64,000 nt of DNA from Bog-756 sp963727075 (GTDB lineage: Bacteria; Actinomycetota; Acidimicrobiia; Acidimicrobiales; RAAP-2): NCBI GenBank assembly GCA_963727075.1, contig CAVSET010000006.1:1364001-1428000 (forward strand). Direction: 5' to 3'. Of the stretch, positions 28,043 to 38,241 are shown piece after piece; position 1 is the stretch's first letter; each line of letters starts with the position of its first letter. A program made the translations under genes and the position numbers. Below the pieces are notes generated by a model that saw only the letters and a list, made by a program, of their open reading frames with translations, searched no databases and had not been told where the DNA came from.

Positions 28043-29869
28043 TCACGCCCGCGGCGCACGTGGGCCCGAGGCGCTGACGACAACGGCGATGTCGCCCACC
28101 CTCCCTCGGTAGCCGGGCTGCGCGCCAGACGACGGCGTCCAGGTTGACAGCAGGACCTCTTGGCTGTCGTGCCCTGTCGTGACATAGCCCGGCCCGAATT
28201 GCGCCTTCCACAGCTGGTTGACCGTCGGCCGGTACCCACGGGCGTCGAGCTGGTTCACCAACCCGATGAACTCTTCGGTGTCGATCAGGCCGGTGAGCTG
28301 GGAGCCGGCCCCTTCGTCCCCGACGAACACCGTGCCTCGGTGGTCCAGAGCGGGGATCACCGAGGAGGTGAGCTGCGCCACGTACGGGTCGGACGCGGCC
28401 GCCAGCGACGGGAGCATCATCACCCGCACGGTCAGGACGACCGCGACCGCCAGGGCCAAAGCGGTGAGGACCAGGCGAGCAACTCCGGGCGACGAACCGG
28501 CCCGCTGAGACGCCCATGGGGCACGCCGGGGCAAGGGCACCATGCCCGCGCCGATCAGCGCGCAGACCGGAAGGACGACACCCCAGATCACCAGGTAGCC
28601 GAAGACAAACCCGACCACGTGCGAAACGGCGATCACCAGTGCCACGCATCCGACGAGCGTCAGGCTTCCCAGCCCGGCGGCGAACCGGCATCGGTACCGC
28701 ACACCGGCGGCAGCCGCCACCCCCCCGAGGACGATCGTCCCGACGGTCGCCACGATCGCGGCTACCACGTGATGGGGCGTGCCGCCGAGGAGGGAGCTCA
28801 TGATCTCCGCCGGCCCCACGACGATCACGCCGAGGGCCGAGACCACCGACCACAGGCTGGCATGGAGCGACTGGCCCGGGTGGACCGACGTGAAGAACCG
28901 GTAGATGAGGGTCATGTTCCCTGGTTGGTTGGTGACCTGCTGCACGAGCGGCGGCATCCACATCAGTGCCAGCACCACCAGCCCGGCCCCGGCCCAGGCG
29001 CGGTTCCGCCAACCCGGCGAAGGCCCGCCGCCACGCTCGGCCGGGCCCTCGACTATGACGGGCGAGCCATCCCGGGGCGACGGACCCGCCTTCTTCCTGT
29101 CGCCCAGCACGGTCAAGCTCCAGATGACCGTCGCCACCACCAGGACGGCAGCGGCGAGAGGCAGCACCGAGATATCGGTCTGTACGACGAAGGTGCCCAC
29201 CACCGCCGCAGCCACCAGCGAGAGACCGGAGCGGTCGATGGCGGCGCCGCACAGCAGGACGAGGAGGAGCAGCGGGAAGATCACGACCATCGGGTTCCAA
29301 GGGCTCAGGAGGGCGCCGAGGGCACCCTCCGAATAGGTGGTGCTGCCAGGCGAGACGGTGGCCAGCAACGAGGCCAGGACGCAGATCCACAGCGCGGCCC
29401 ACAGCGTCCGGGCCGGACCCGATCGGCGGCGCACCACTTCGACGCATCCCACCGCGGCGAGCCCGTTCAACAGGGTGGCGCCCACGAACAGGGCCTTGGC
29501 CCCAGATCCGAACAGCCGGTAGCTGACCGACAGCAGATAGAAGTAGGTAGGGCCCGGGTGGTTCCAATTGTTGTGGTCGAATACGCCCAACTGCTGGCGC
29601 CAGGCCAGTGCCCGCCGGGCGTGGAGGTCGATGAGGGCGAGATCGTCAGGGAGGTAGAGGTGGGCACCGGGGGCGGCCAGCAGCCGGCCCAATGCGACGG
29701 CAAAGGGGACGGCCACGATGCCGAACGCCAGCCAGCTCATCCAGGCGACTGACGGTGGCCGATCGGCGGGCAACCCAGCAGTGGGCCGATGGTCGGGTCC
29801 GGGCTGCGGGTCGCCTGACGCCGCCGGGCTCTCCTCCAGGATCACCTGTTGGTGCGGCTCCGGATCCAC
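28043..29869 (-). CDS. GT-C-like polytopic membrane protein
   Basis: 608 aa, GTG at 29869. After TM1 the outer loop reads LYLPDDLALIDLHARRALAW, then GVFDHNNWNHPGPTYFYLLS. The paired acidic residues in loop 1 and the NHPGPTYFY segment are typical of GT39/ArnT-like enzymes that use a polyprenyl-phosphate sugar. About 11 TM segments follow, with a short outer C-terminal domain (LDHRGTVFVGDEGAGSQLTG). Specificity is unknown. It converges on the methyltransferase at 27002 with 18 bp between them. Confidence 0.65.
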   Translation of the reverse strand: MDPEPHQQVILEESPAASGDPQPGPDHRPTAGLPADRPPSVAWMSWLAFGIVAVPFAVALGRLLAAPGAHLYLPDDLALIDLHARRALAWRQQLGVFDHNNWNHPGPTYFYLLSVSYRLFGSGAKALFVGATLLNGLAAVGCVEVVRRRSGPARTLWAALWICVLASLLATVSPGSTTYSEGALGALLSPWNPMVVIFPLLLLVLLCGAAIDRSGLSLVAAAVVGTFVVQTDISVLPLAAAVLVVATVIWSLTVLGDRKKAGPSPRDGSPVIVEGPAERGGGPSPGWRNRAWAGAGLVVLALMWMPPLVQQVTNQPGNMTLIYRFFTSVHPGQSLHASLWSVVSALGVIVVGPAEIMSSLLGGTPHHVVAAIVATVGTIVLGGVAAAAGVRYRCRFAAGLGSLTLVGCVALVIAVSHVVGFVFGYLVIWGVVLPVCALIGAGMVPLPRRAPWASQRAGSSPGVARLVLTALALAVAVVLTVRVMMLPSLAAASDPYVAQLTSSVIPALDHRGTVFVGDEGAGSQLTGLIDTEEFIGLVNQLDARGYRPTVNQLWKAQFGPGYVTTGHDSQEVLLSTWTPSSGAQPGYRGRVGDIAVVVSASGPRAPRA

Positions 29870-29931
29870 GGGCTGAATGATTCCACGGCTACCGCCCGGA
29901 GCGTCGCCGTTGTCACCGGCCCGATCGACGA

Positions 29932-30320
29932 TCAGAAGCTCGGTACGTACCCGCCGCGGCCCATCGCTTCACTCTCGAACGGATCGACGGACTCGTCCAC
30001 GCCCCCCTGGACCTCGGTCACCCACGGCAGCCGGTCGCGCAGGATGCGCTCGACGCCCCCCTGGAGGGTCGAGGCGCTGATCGCGCAGGAACTGCACGCA
30101 CCCTGCAGCTGCACTTCGACCACCCCGGTCTCCGTGTCGGCCGCCACCAGCAACAGGTCGCCTCCGTCGGCCTGGACCGCCGGTCGCATCGAGCTCAATG
30201 AGGCCGTTGAGCTGGGACAGGCGCTCGGCGCGCTCCTCGGTCGCCCAGCGCCGGACCGCCGTCGGCATCGTCGGCCGGTGCTTCCTCGGTCTGTTCCCTG
30301 TCCATGCCTAGCTCGTCCAC
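29932..30320 (-). CDS. NifU-like C-terminal-domain Fe-S protein (frameshifted)
   Basis: The C-terminal 65 residues read MRPAVQADGGDLLLVAADTE and QLQGACSSCAISASTLQGGV, the NifU C-terminal/Nfu domain with its CxxC that carries a bridging [4Fe-4S] cluster for delivery to apo-proteins. The N-terminal part (MDREQTEEAPADDADG, then RWATEERAERLSQLNGLIE) is in two other frames, so two single-base shifts near 30200 and 30265 are needed. Start is GTG 30320 or ATG 30305. Expected length is about 125 aa, a standalone Nfu-type carrier. Confidence 0.7.
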
Positions 30321-30507
30321 AGCCGATCCCTCCGGATCCACGGCACCTTCCCCTCGGGACGACCCGAGCCCGGTGCCGTGCGGCCCATGCCGTACCCCAG
30401 TCTGCCGCATGGCGCCGGAACTCCGTACATCCTGGGTGATCGGTGGCCCGCGACGCCGTCCCGATGGCGCCGTCGGCCCACGGTGGCGGATACGATGCCT
30501 TGTGCCC

Positions 30508-31496
30508 ATGGTTCGACCTGCCACCCCCCCGGCGGGGATCGGACTCATCCTCCCATCCTTCGTCCAGGACACGGTGCCGGCGTGGGTCGATGCCGCCCGA
30601 GCAGTCGACCGGGGGTCCCACCCGTGTCAGCGCTGCAGGAGACCTGCCGCCGGGCCGAAGAGCTGGGAGCGGGAGCCCTGTGGACCTGTGACCACCTGTT
30701 CTGGCATGGGCCCTGCCTCGAGGCCATGATGACCTTGGCCGTGGCGGCGACGGCCACGGAGCGAACCACCCTCGGGACATGCGTGGTGCAGCTCCCGCTG
30801 CGCCAGGCGCCCGAGGTGGCCAAGCAGGCCGCCACCCTCCAAGCCTTGACGCTCGGACGGTTCGTCCTGGGCGTGGGGGTGGGAAGCCACGAGGGCGAGT
30901 ACCAGCAGGCCGGCGTCGACTTCCACCACGCGGGGTCAACTGCTCGATGCCGGCATCCGCGAGCTACGGCGGTCCTGGGGGTCCGGGCTGGGGGCCAGCC
31001 GATGCGACACCGAGGCAGTCGGCGAGGCGCGCTATCGGCAGCTTCCCGAGCCGTTGCCGGTGCCGGTATGGGTGGGTGGCTCGTCGGAGGCCGCTCTCCG
31101 GCGGGCCGCCGGATTGGCCGATGGGTGGATGCCGTTGTTCCTGACCCCGGTCGCCTACGAACAGGCGCTCGAGCGGCTGGCCAAGGAGGTCGACGGGCGG
31201 GCCGTCCCGTCGATGCGGTCACCTCGTCCATGGTGCTGTTCGTCTCGATCGACGACGATGCCGCTCAGAGTCGGCGACGCGGGACGAGATGGATGTCGTC
31301 GCTGTACGGCATTCCGGCCAAGGCCTTCGAGCGGCACTGGTCTCGGGTACCGCTGATGAGGTTGCCGGCGTCGTAGGCGCGTTCGACACGCGGGTGCTCG
31401 CCACGTGGCGGTGTACATCACCAGCGACAGTCCGTTGGACCAGTTCGAGCAATTGACTGGCTGCCATGCCGAGCTCGGGCAGCGACTGGGGCGTAG
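30508..31496 (+). CDS. LLM-class (F420-type) oxidoreductase, frameshifted
   Basis: Start ATG at 30508 (MVRPATPPAGIGLILPSF). After a shift at the G5 run near 30610 it reads ETCRRAEELGAGALWTCDHL, MMTLAVAATATERTTLGTCV and LTLGRFVLGVGVGSHEGEYQ, then after a shift near 30935 LLDAGIRELRRSW, PLPVPVWVGGSSEAALRRAA and GLADGWMPLFLTPVAYEQAL, then SSMVLFVSIDDDAA and VYITSDSPLDQFEQL in two further frames. These are the hallmarks of the luciferase-like TIM-barrel family, here most like the coenzyme-F420-dependent actinobacterial group. The 3' end is approximate. Substrate is unknown. Confidence 0.68.
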
Positions 31497-31502
31497 GGCA
31501 CC

Positions 31503-32680
31503 GTGGACCGAACCCCGGCGATCGTGGGCACGGCCACAACCCCCATGTACCGGAGGGACTGCACGGCAGAGGACATGGCCCACCAGGTCGTGGCCGACGC
31601 GCTGGCTGATGCCCACATCGACCCGGCCGGTGTCGACCTGGTCGTCTTCGGGAACGCGACCGCCGGTCGGCTCCTCGACCAAGGATGCATACGCGGCCAA
31701 TCCTTCCTCCGCCAGGCCGGGCTCCGGAACGCCGGCATCGTGAACGTCGACAACTCGTGTGCCGGGGGTTCATCCGCCCTGCACCTGGCAGCACTGGCCA
31801 GTCTGGGGGGGACCCGGACCGTGCTCGCCGTCGGCGTGGAGAAGATGTGGACGGGTGACCGGCGCGAGACATTGGCCGGCATCGAGGACGGCGTGCCGCT
31901 CAGTGACCGGGTCCGGATGCACGACAAGATGGAGAACCCATCAGGATCCGTGCTGATGGCCCTCAACGCCTCGTGGGCCGATGCCCTACTGGAGCGCGGT
32001 GCCACTCTCGATCAGTTCGCCGCCGCCGCCGTCAAGGCGAGGCGGCATGGCGCCCTCAATCCCAATGCCCAGTTCCGGACCGAGGTCACGAGCGACGAGG
32101 TGCTTCACGCCCCCGCCATCGTTGCCCCTCTCACCCGTTTGATGTGCTCCTCGTTCACCGACGGTGCCGCCGCCGTGGTGCTGTCGTCCCTGCCGATGAC
32201 CGGAGCGCCGACCATCCGGGCCAGCACGGCTCGCTCGGGCAACGGTGACATGGACTATCACGATCGACTGGCGGAGACCGCCGTGGCGGCGTGGGACGCG
32301 GCCGGGGTGGACCCGGCCGATGTCGACGTGGTGGAGCTCCACGACGCCACCAGCCCCGAGGAGCTGTTCGCCTTGGAGTCGCTCGGGTTCTTCAAGCCGG
32401 GAGACGCGGGACCGGCCACCGAGGCCGGTGACACCGGCATCGGGGGCGAGAGCTGACCGTCAACACCAGTGGTGGCCTCGTGGCCAGAGGGCATCCGCTG
32501 GGAGCCACGGGTATCGCCCAGGTGGTCGAGCTGGTGGCCCAGCTCCGGGACGAGGCCGGCCCCAGGCAGGTGGAAGGGGCCCGATTGGCCGTCGCGGCCA
32601 ATACCGGTGGCATGATCGGGTTCGATGGTTCACCGACCGACGCCGCCTTCATCGGCATCCATGTCCTCGAGGCGGGCTGA
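31503..32680 (+). CDS. Thiolase, SCP-x/lipid-transfer type (one frameshift)
   Basis: About 392 aa once joined, GTG at 31503. Catalytic residues are visible: nucleophile Cys in VNVDNSCAGGSSALHLAA, the HDATS motif in VDVVELHDATSPEELFALE, and SGGLVARGHPLGATGIAQVV with the second active-site His. The HDA motif in place of the NEAFA of degradative thiolases marks the SCP-x (sterol-carrier) group, which cleaves branched or steroid-like 3-ketoacyl-CoA. A G5 run near 32445 lacks one base; adding it restores GIGGRELTVNTSGG. It ends 3 bp before fabH. Confidence 0.82.
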
Positions 32681-32683
32681 CGG

Positions 32684-33619
32684 ATGAGGTCTGCCCGGGG
32701 AGGCGTGGTCACCGGCTGGGGCATTGCCGTGCCAGACAAGGTGGTCACCAACGAGGACCTGTCAGCGTCGATGGACACCAGCGATGCCTGGATCCGGGAA
32801 CGGACCGGCATCCGTGAGCGACGTATCGGAGGGACCACGTCCGGCCTGGCCATCGATGCCGGATTGGCCGCCCTGGCCAATGCCGGCCGCCGACCCGACG
32901 AGATCGACGGGGTGATCCTGGCCACCACGACGCCCGATCAGATCGTGCCGGGTACCTCGGCCACTGTGCAGGACGGGATCGGGATCACCGGTGGCGCCTT
33001 CGACGTCAACTCGGCATGCTCCGGGTTCGTCTATGCCCTGGCAGTGGCCCACGGCATGCTGGCCATCGGTGCCGAGCGGCTGCTGGTCATCGGCTCGGAG
33101 ACGCTCAGCCGCATCACCGACTGGGACGACCGGTCGGTGGCGGTGCTGGTCGGCGACGGAGCCGGGGCCATCGTCCTGGAAGCGGTCGACGGCCCCGGCC
33201 AACTGTTGTCGTGGAACCTCGGATCCGACGGCTCGCTGCGGCATCTCCTCAAGTGCGACCACGGCGGCTATCTCTACATGGATGGCAAGGAGATCTTCCG
33301 CAAAGCGGTACGGGCGGTGGTCGAGTCGGCGGAGCAGGCCATCGCCGAGGCCGGGCTGACCGCCGATGACATCGATCTGATGGTCCCCCACCAGGCCAAT
33401 CTGCGGATCATCACCGCCGCATGCCAACGACTCGGGATCCCAGAAGAACGCGCTGTCATCGTCATCGACCGCTACGGAAACACCTCGTCGGCGTCGATCC
33501 CCTTGGCGTTGGCCGACGCCCTCGAGACCGGTCGACTCAGCGCCGGTGATCACGTCCTGCTCACTGGGTTCGGAGGCGGGATGACCTGGGCCAGTGCCGT
33601 GCTTCGCTGGGGAGGCTGA
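32684..33619 (+). CDS. fabH: 3-oxoacyl-ACP synthase III (KAS III)
   Basis: 311 aa, intact. Condenses an acyl-CoA primer with malonyl-ACP to start fatty-acid synthesis. The Cys-His-Asn triad is complete: Cys112 in DVNSACSGFVYA, His236 in LMVPHQANLRII and Asn266 in YGNTSSASIPLA. N-terminal DTSDAWIRERTGIRERRI is the usual family signature. It follows the thiolase gene directly, so the pair is probably co-transcribed. Whether it serves housekeeping synthesis or special acyl chains for the locus cannot be told. Confidence 0.92.
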   Translation: MRSARGGVVTGWGIAVPDKVVTNEDLSASMDTSDAWIRERTGIRERRIGGTTSGLAIDAGLAALANAGRRPDEIDGVILATTTPDQIVPGTSATVQDGIGITGGAFDVNSACSGFVYALAVAHGMLAIGAERLLVIGSETLSRITDWDDRSVAVLVGDGAGAIVLEAVDGPGQLLSWNLGSDGSLRHLLKCDHGGYLYMDGKEIFRKAVRAVVESAEQAIAEAGLTADDIDLMVPHQANLRIITAACQRLGIPEERAVIVIDRYGNTSSASIPLALADALETGRLSAGDHVLLTGFGGGMTWASAVLRWGG

Positions 33620-33632
33620 CTACCCTTATCGG

Positions 33633-35148
33633 ATGGCTGGAGTGGAGCGGATGGTGGCGCCCGCACACGGTACGACGGTGACGCAACCCCTGGCGCATGC
33701 GCCGGGACAGCGGAGGGTACGCCTGGTCGACAGATTGGACCCCAGGCTGGTCAATGTCCTCACTGCGCTCGGGTTCGGCCTACCGCTCGCCGGCTACTTC
33801 TCATTCCTCGGCCGGTACAGCGTCAACGTCGTAGTCGGCGACCAGTTCGACGACCTGACTGTCATCCAACACACCTACAAGAACCTGTTCGACTGGGGGG
33901 CCCTGTGGGCCCAACACAATGAGAACCGAATCTTCTTCCCCAACCTCATCGTCGTCCTTCTGACTCGCACCACGCATTTCAACATCCAGGTGGAGGAGTA
34001 TCTCAGCGCGGTGATGCTCGTGACCGCCGTCGGTCTCATCATCTGGGCCCACAAGCGACGATCCCCAGAAACGCCTTGGCTCTACTACTGCCCCGTCGTG
34101 ATCCTCGCCCTTTCCATCGTCCAGTTCGAGAACACCCTTTGGGGCTTCCAGATGGCCTGGTACCTGGTGCTGCTCTCGCTGGCCGTGGCGCTCGTGCTCC
34201 TCGATCGTCCGACCATGACATGGTGGGTCATGGTGGCGGCCATCGTTGCAGCAGTCGTGGGCAGCTACTCGTCCCTGCAGGGACTGCTCATCTGGCCCGC
34301 TGGTCTCGTGCTGCTCTACCACCGCCGCCGAAGACCAGCGTTCGCCGTCACATGGATCACCGCTGGGGTCGCCACCGCGGCCCTCTACTTCTACCATTTC
34401 GACTTCAGCTCAAGCTCGGGGATCCTCCGCATCGGCTTGGACCACCCCCTCGGCGCTGCCCGGTTCTTCCTCTTCGCCTTGGGCGAGATCGTCGGCTTTC
34501 GAGTCGACCGGCTCGACAGCGGCAACCGCGCTGTCTCGACGCTCGGCCTGGTGATCGTCCTCCTCGCCCTTGCCGTCCTCATTCTCTACGGGATTCGTCG
34601 CGACTCGACGGACGGTGGGCCCATCGGTGTGGCACTGATCTGCGTCGGTTTGCTGTTCGCCGCGATCATCGGCGAGGGTCGCGCCTACTACGGCTACTCG
34701 GGCGCGGGCTCTTCTCCGCTGCACCACGTTCGACCTGCTGGTTCCGATCGGCATCTACCTGGCACTCCTGCACCGTCCGAACACTATCGAGCCAGGGACG
34801 CTCGAGCCCGGGCAATGGCTCGTCGCAGCGATCGAGGTGCACGACGCTGCGAGCGGGTCAGGAGGCCATTCCCGCGTGGGTCGACCGGATGGGTACCCGC
34901 GGCGCGATGGCTCCTCGCCGCCGTCATCGTCCAAGATACCGTTCGGCATCCACTACGGCCTGGAGGGCGCCAGACAACGTATACGGCCAGCTCGTGGCGG
35001 ACCGGGTGCTCCGCAACTTCGGCCCCCACGCCCGGGGGGGCATCGACGGGCTGTATCTGTCCCAGCCAACCCATTCATCCGCCATCAGGTGTACATAGCC
35101 GAGAGGTACAACCTGAGCCTATTCGACAGCGGGAGCACGAACCGGTGA
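33633..35148 (+). CDS. Polytopic membrane protein, GT-C-like (frameshifted)
   Basis: ATG at 33633. After TM1 (LTALGFGLPLAGYFSFLG) an outer loop reads VVVGDQFDDLTVIQHTYKNL and LWAQHNENRIFFPNLIVVLL; the acidic residues and the HNE/RI...P pattern resemble GT-C-type proteins. At least nine TM segments follow up to IGEGRAYYGYSGAG near 34700. There the frame breaks; TFDLLVPIGIYLALLHRPNT and the end HQVYIAERYNLSLFDSGSTN lie in two other frames. Joined length is about 500 aa. No named family is recognised with confidence. Confidence 0.55.
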
Positions 35149-35186
35149 CGAAACCATTCCGCTGGCCGGGCTCGATCCAGTCAGGA

Positions 35187-36612
35187 CTACGGGCCAAACG
35201 CCCGAAGATTCCCATCTTGGTTGCCGATATATAGCGAGTCTCCGGCAAACGTCGGGGGGGCCCAGAACCAGTAGGGCTGGCCGTAGCCATTTCCGGTGTC
35301 ATGCCCTGACCGGGGTTCCGTGTAGGAGAACAGCATCGATCCCGTAGAGCTCGACAGGACATCGAGAGCCGTAGCCGCTCCCACTGCCACCAGACCCGGC
35401 GCCTCTGTCACTGCTCCTTGGACCGTGCCCTGGAGAGGTACTTGCCATTCGGGCGTGCCGGTTGCCGGGTCGAGCCGGCCAACGTCCCGATGCATGAGGA
35501 CCCGCTGGCGGCCAGACCCGCGACCATGACGGGCGCCGAACCGGCCCAGGCCGAAGACGAAATGGTGTTCTTGTCCGAACAAGCCTCGCTGGCCAGGGCG
35601 GCATCGTTCTCGACCACATAGTGTCCAGACTGGACCGGCGGCAAGGTTCCTGGCGGTCGAAGGCGTAGTACACACCGTTCTTCGACTCCCCGCCCACCAG
35701 CTGTCGTGGCCCTTCCACCGATCGTGGCCGTGAACAAGCGTCGGGTGTGGCTCCGAAGTCGGCGTCGATGACGAGCGGGTTGCCCGGCGCCTGCCACTGC
35801 GATTGGACCGCCATGGTGGTGGGATCAAGCCGGAAGATCGAGTTCTGAACGGGTGAATTGCAGTCATCGTTGCCGGAGGTCACAAACAGGGCATTATGAC
35901 GTGCATCGACGGTGGGTGAGGTCCAGATGCCCCCCCCGGCACAACGACCCTTCTCGGGTGAGAACACTGCTTGGATAGCCCCGGTGGCGGCATCGATACG
36001 GAACACCTTGCCATAGACAACACCGGGACAGTCATTCCACGAGGCGACGCCTTCATAGATGCTTCCCTTGTACAGCGCCGGGGAGCTCCACAGAACGTTC
36101 TCGGGAGGGGCGCCGAGCTTCGTTCGCCAGATGATCGCCCCGGTGGTCGCATCGAGGGCATACAGGGTCCCGCCGCCGCCGCCCACCCACAACATGGTCC
36201 GGCCGCTGTCCACTCCGACGGTGGCGGTACTGGTGACCCCCAGGTCACCGAGGGGAAAGGGGCAGGCCGGAGGCTTGGGAGCTCGCCCGACGAAGGTCGA
36301 CCAGTTGGCTTTGCCGGACGTGGATGCCACCCGGTGTTCGAAGCCATTCCAGTCGCCCCAGTAGACGAATCCGTTAGCGACGACCGCTTGCGCCGAGATC
36401 GTCGATGTCCCTGGTATTGCCCATTTCTGCTTGAGCGAACCGGCGTTCTGGGGGGTGATCGACGTGTCCGCCCAGTACCCAGTCCGTGCGTTGTTGCCGT
36501 GGTAGGTCGCGAGCAACTGGTTGCTGGCCGAAGGCGAGCTGCACGCGGCCAGTGCGGCAACGGGCACGAATGCCAACCATGTTGCCCATCGCGTCCATCG
36601 CCACTGGTGCAT
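35187..36612 (-). CDS. PQQ-like beta-propeller lipoprotein (frameshifted)
   Basis: ATG at 36612 with a type-II signal peptide: WLAFVPVAALAACSS, lipobox LAAC. The mature protein has PQQ/WD-like blades such as GGGGGTLYALDATTGAIIWR, YGKVFRIDAATGAIQAV and LDVLSSSTGSMLFSYTEP, and begins ATYHGNNARTGYW. There are no quinoprotein dehydrogenase motifs that I can see, so a structural or binding role outside the membrane is more likely than catalysis. Frame changes near 35735, 35645 and 35520 split the C-terminal third. It stands alone, with its own promoter region and a strong ribosome-binding site. Confidence 0.72.
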
Positions 36613-36617
36613 ATTCG

Positions 36618-36623
36618 CTCCTT
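36618..36623 (-). promoter_or_regulatory. Ribosome-binding site of the propeller lipoprotein gene
   Basis: AAGGAG on the minus strand, five bases before the ATG at 36612. It is one of the few strong Shine-Dalgarno sequences in the window; most genes here are coupled by stop-start overlap. It supports the chosen start and an independent transcript. Confidence 0.75.
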
Positions 36624-36807
36624 AACGGACTCGACAACGGATGGTCCCAGTGCGGATCACAGGGCGACCTGGCCGAGCGGTCGGACAGCATTGTGCCCCA
36701 CTGGGAACGTGGATGTCATGCCAGCGTCTGGCTGACCCGACCACATCAGGTAAGTCCACGAAGGATCATTTGTCGACCAAAGTCACGCCAGTAGAGAGAT
36801 GGTGTCG

Positions 36808-37536
36808 TCAGCTTCGGCTGGACGACGACACCGGGGGCCCAGCCGACCGCGAGAGACGGACCCGCAGTATCGCCCGCAGCACGCTCCATCCGGCCTGGGT
36901 TGTCAGCTTCTTGCCCTCGTCAACGCTTCGCGGCTCGTAGGTCACTGGCACTTCGAGGATCTCGTATCTATCCCTCAACAGGCGACACGTGATCTCTGCA
37001 TCGAAGTCGAAGTGGTCGCAGCGCAGGTCAAGGGATCTCACCACGTCCGCCCGCAGCACCTTGTAGCAGGTGAGGATGTCAGTCAGCCTGGTGAGGAAGA
37101 GGATGTCCGTGGTCCACGTGAACAGCATGTTCCCCAGGTAGCTGACAAGCGGTGTCCTGCCGCGACCGCGGCCCTTGAAACGCGAGCCGAATACGACGAG
37201 AACCCTCTCCGCCAGGAGAGGTTCGAGCAGACGTGGTATCTCGGCCGGATCCAACTCGAGGTCGGCATCCTGCACCATCACGATGTCGCCAGTGGCTCGT
37301 TCGAAGCCTGTGCGAACGGCCCGTCCCTTGCCTCTGGCCGTATCCTCCAGCACCAGCACCAGGTCATTTCCCGCGGCAAAGTCGATCAGTGCTTCGCGCG
37401 TACCGTCCGTGGAGGCACCGTCCACGACGATGATCTCCTTCGGCATACCGCAGTCCACCGCGCAGACACGCTCCAGCACTGACACGATGGTGCTCTGCTC
37501 GTTGCGGACCGGGACGACGATCGAAAGCTTCACCAC
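36808..37536 (-). CDS. GT2 glycosyltransferase, polyprenyl-phosphate sugar synthase type
   Basis: 242 aa, intact. KLSIVVPVRNEQSTIVSVL opens the GT-A fold, followed by EIIVVDGASTDGTREAL and the metal-binding motif MVQDADLELDPAEIPRLLEP. This layout matches DPM1-like enzymes that move a sugar from a nucleotide to polyprenyl phosphate, making donors for the GT-C proteins. No C-terminal TM is seen, as in soluble DPM1. It is last in an operon after a nucleotidyltransferase and an SDR gene, 3 bp from the former. Confidence 0.85.
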   Translation of the reverse strand: MVKLSIVVPVRNEQSTIVSVLERVCAVDCGMPKEIIVVDGASTDGTREALIDFAAGNDLVLVLEDTARGKGRAVRTGFERATGDIVMVQDADLELDPAEIPRLLEPLLAERVLVVFGSRFKGRGRGRTPLVSYLGNMLFTWTTDILFLTRLTDILTCYKVLRADVVRSLDLRCDHFDFDAEITCRLLRDRYEILEVPVTYEPRSVDEGKKLTTQAGWSVLRAILRVRLSRSAGPPVSSSSRS

Positions 37537-37539
37537 GAC

Positions 37540-38241
37540 CTACTCGTTCGCAGCCCGTGCCGCGTCCTCGAGCTGATCCATCCGATCGATAGCCAGCCAC
37601 AGTCCCGTGAACGGGTAGGCGACGACGTCGAGACCGGACTTCGCCGCGGCGTTGAGGAGATCCGGCATCTCATAGGAACGACCGTCCGGTACCAGGTCGA
37701 GCGTGGACCATTTGAACACATACACACCGGCGTTCACCGTGTCGGTGACGGCCGGCTTTTCCACGACGCTGGAGATGCGGTTGCCGTCGAGCTTGATGAC
37801 CCCATACGGATGCCTGAACTGGTATTCACGGGTCACCACGGTGATGTCATGCCCACCTTGCTCGTGAACGTCGATGAGTGCTGACATATCAAGATCGGTG
37901 AGCAGGTCGCCGTTCATCACGAGCAGTGAATCGTTGTTCTTTGCCGTGCCGCGAAACTGAGACCGCACGAGTGCCAACGGACCAGCCGTTCCCAGCGGCT
38001 CCGTCTCATGTGCGTATTCAATACGAACACCGAGCTGCGATCCGTCTCGGAAGTACGTCTCGATCAGCTCAGCGCGATAGCCCACGGCAATAACAAGATC
38101 GCGCAGACCGTAGGAACGCAGACGAATGATGATCTCCTCGAGGATCGGACGTTCACCCACCGGGAGGAGCGGCTTTGGAATGGTGTAGGTCAACGGGCGC
38201 AGGCGAACTCCCAATCCGCCCGCCAACAGCACGCTCTTCAT
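37540..38241 (-). CDS. Sugar-phosphate nucleotidyltransferase
   Basis: 233 aa, intact. The N-terminus VLLAGGLGVRLRPLTYTIPK with following PLLPVG is the nucleotide-binding signature; LLVMNGDLLTDLDMSALI holds the metal-binding Asp, and SVVEKPAVTDTVNAGVYVF is the sugar-binding region. It converts a sugar-1-phosphate and an NTP to an NDP-sugar. The length fits the short mannose- or heptose-1-phosphate guanylyltransferase group, but base and sugar are not fixed by these motifs. Its ATG overlaps the SDR stop (ATGA). Confidence 0.83.
   Translation of the reverse strand: MKSVLLAGGLGVRLRPLTYTIPKPLLPVGERPILEEIIIRLRSYGLRDLVIAVGYRAELIETYFRDGSQLGVRIEYAHETEPLGTAGPLALVRSQFRGTAKNNDSLLVMNGDLLTDLDMSALIDVHEQGGHDITVVTREYQFRHPYGVIKLDGNRISSVVEKPAVTDTVNAGVYVFKWSTLDLVPDGRSYEMPDLLNAAAKSGLDVVAYPFTGLWLAIDRMDQLEDAARAANE

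Noticed and set aside
29932..30320. A complete NifU scaffold
   Set aside because: Only the C-terminal Nfu-type domain with CxxC is present; the N-terminal IscU-like domain is absent.
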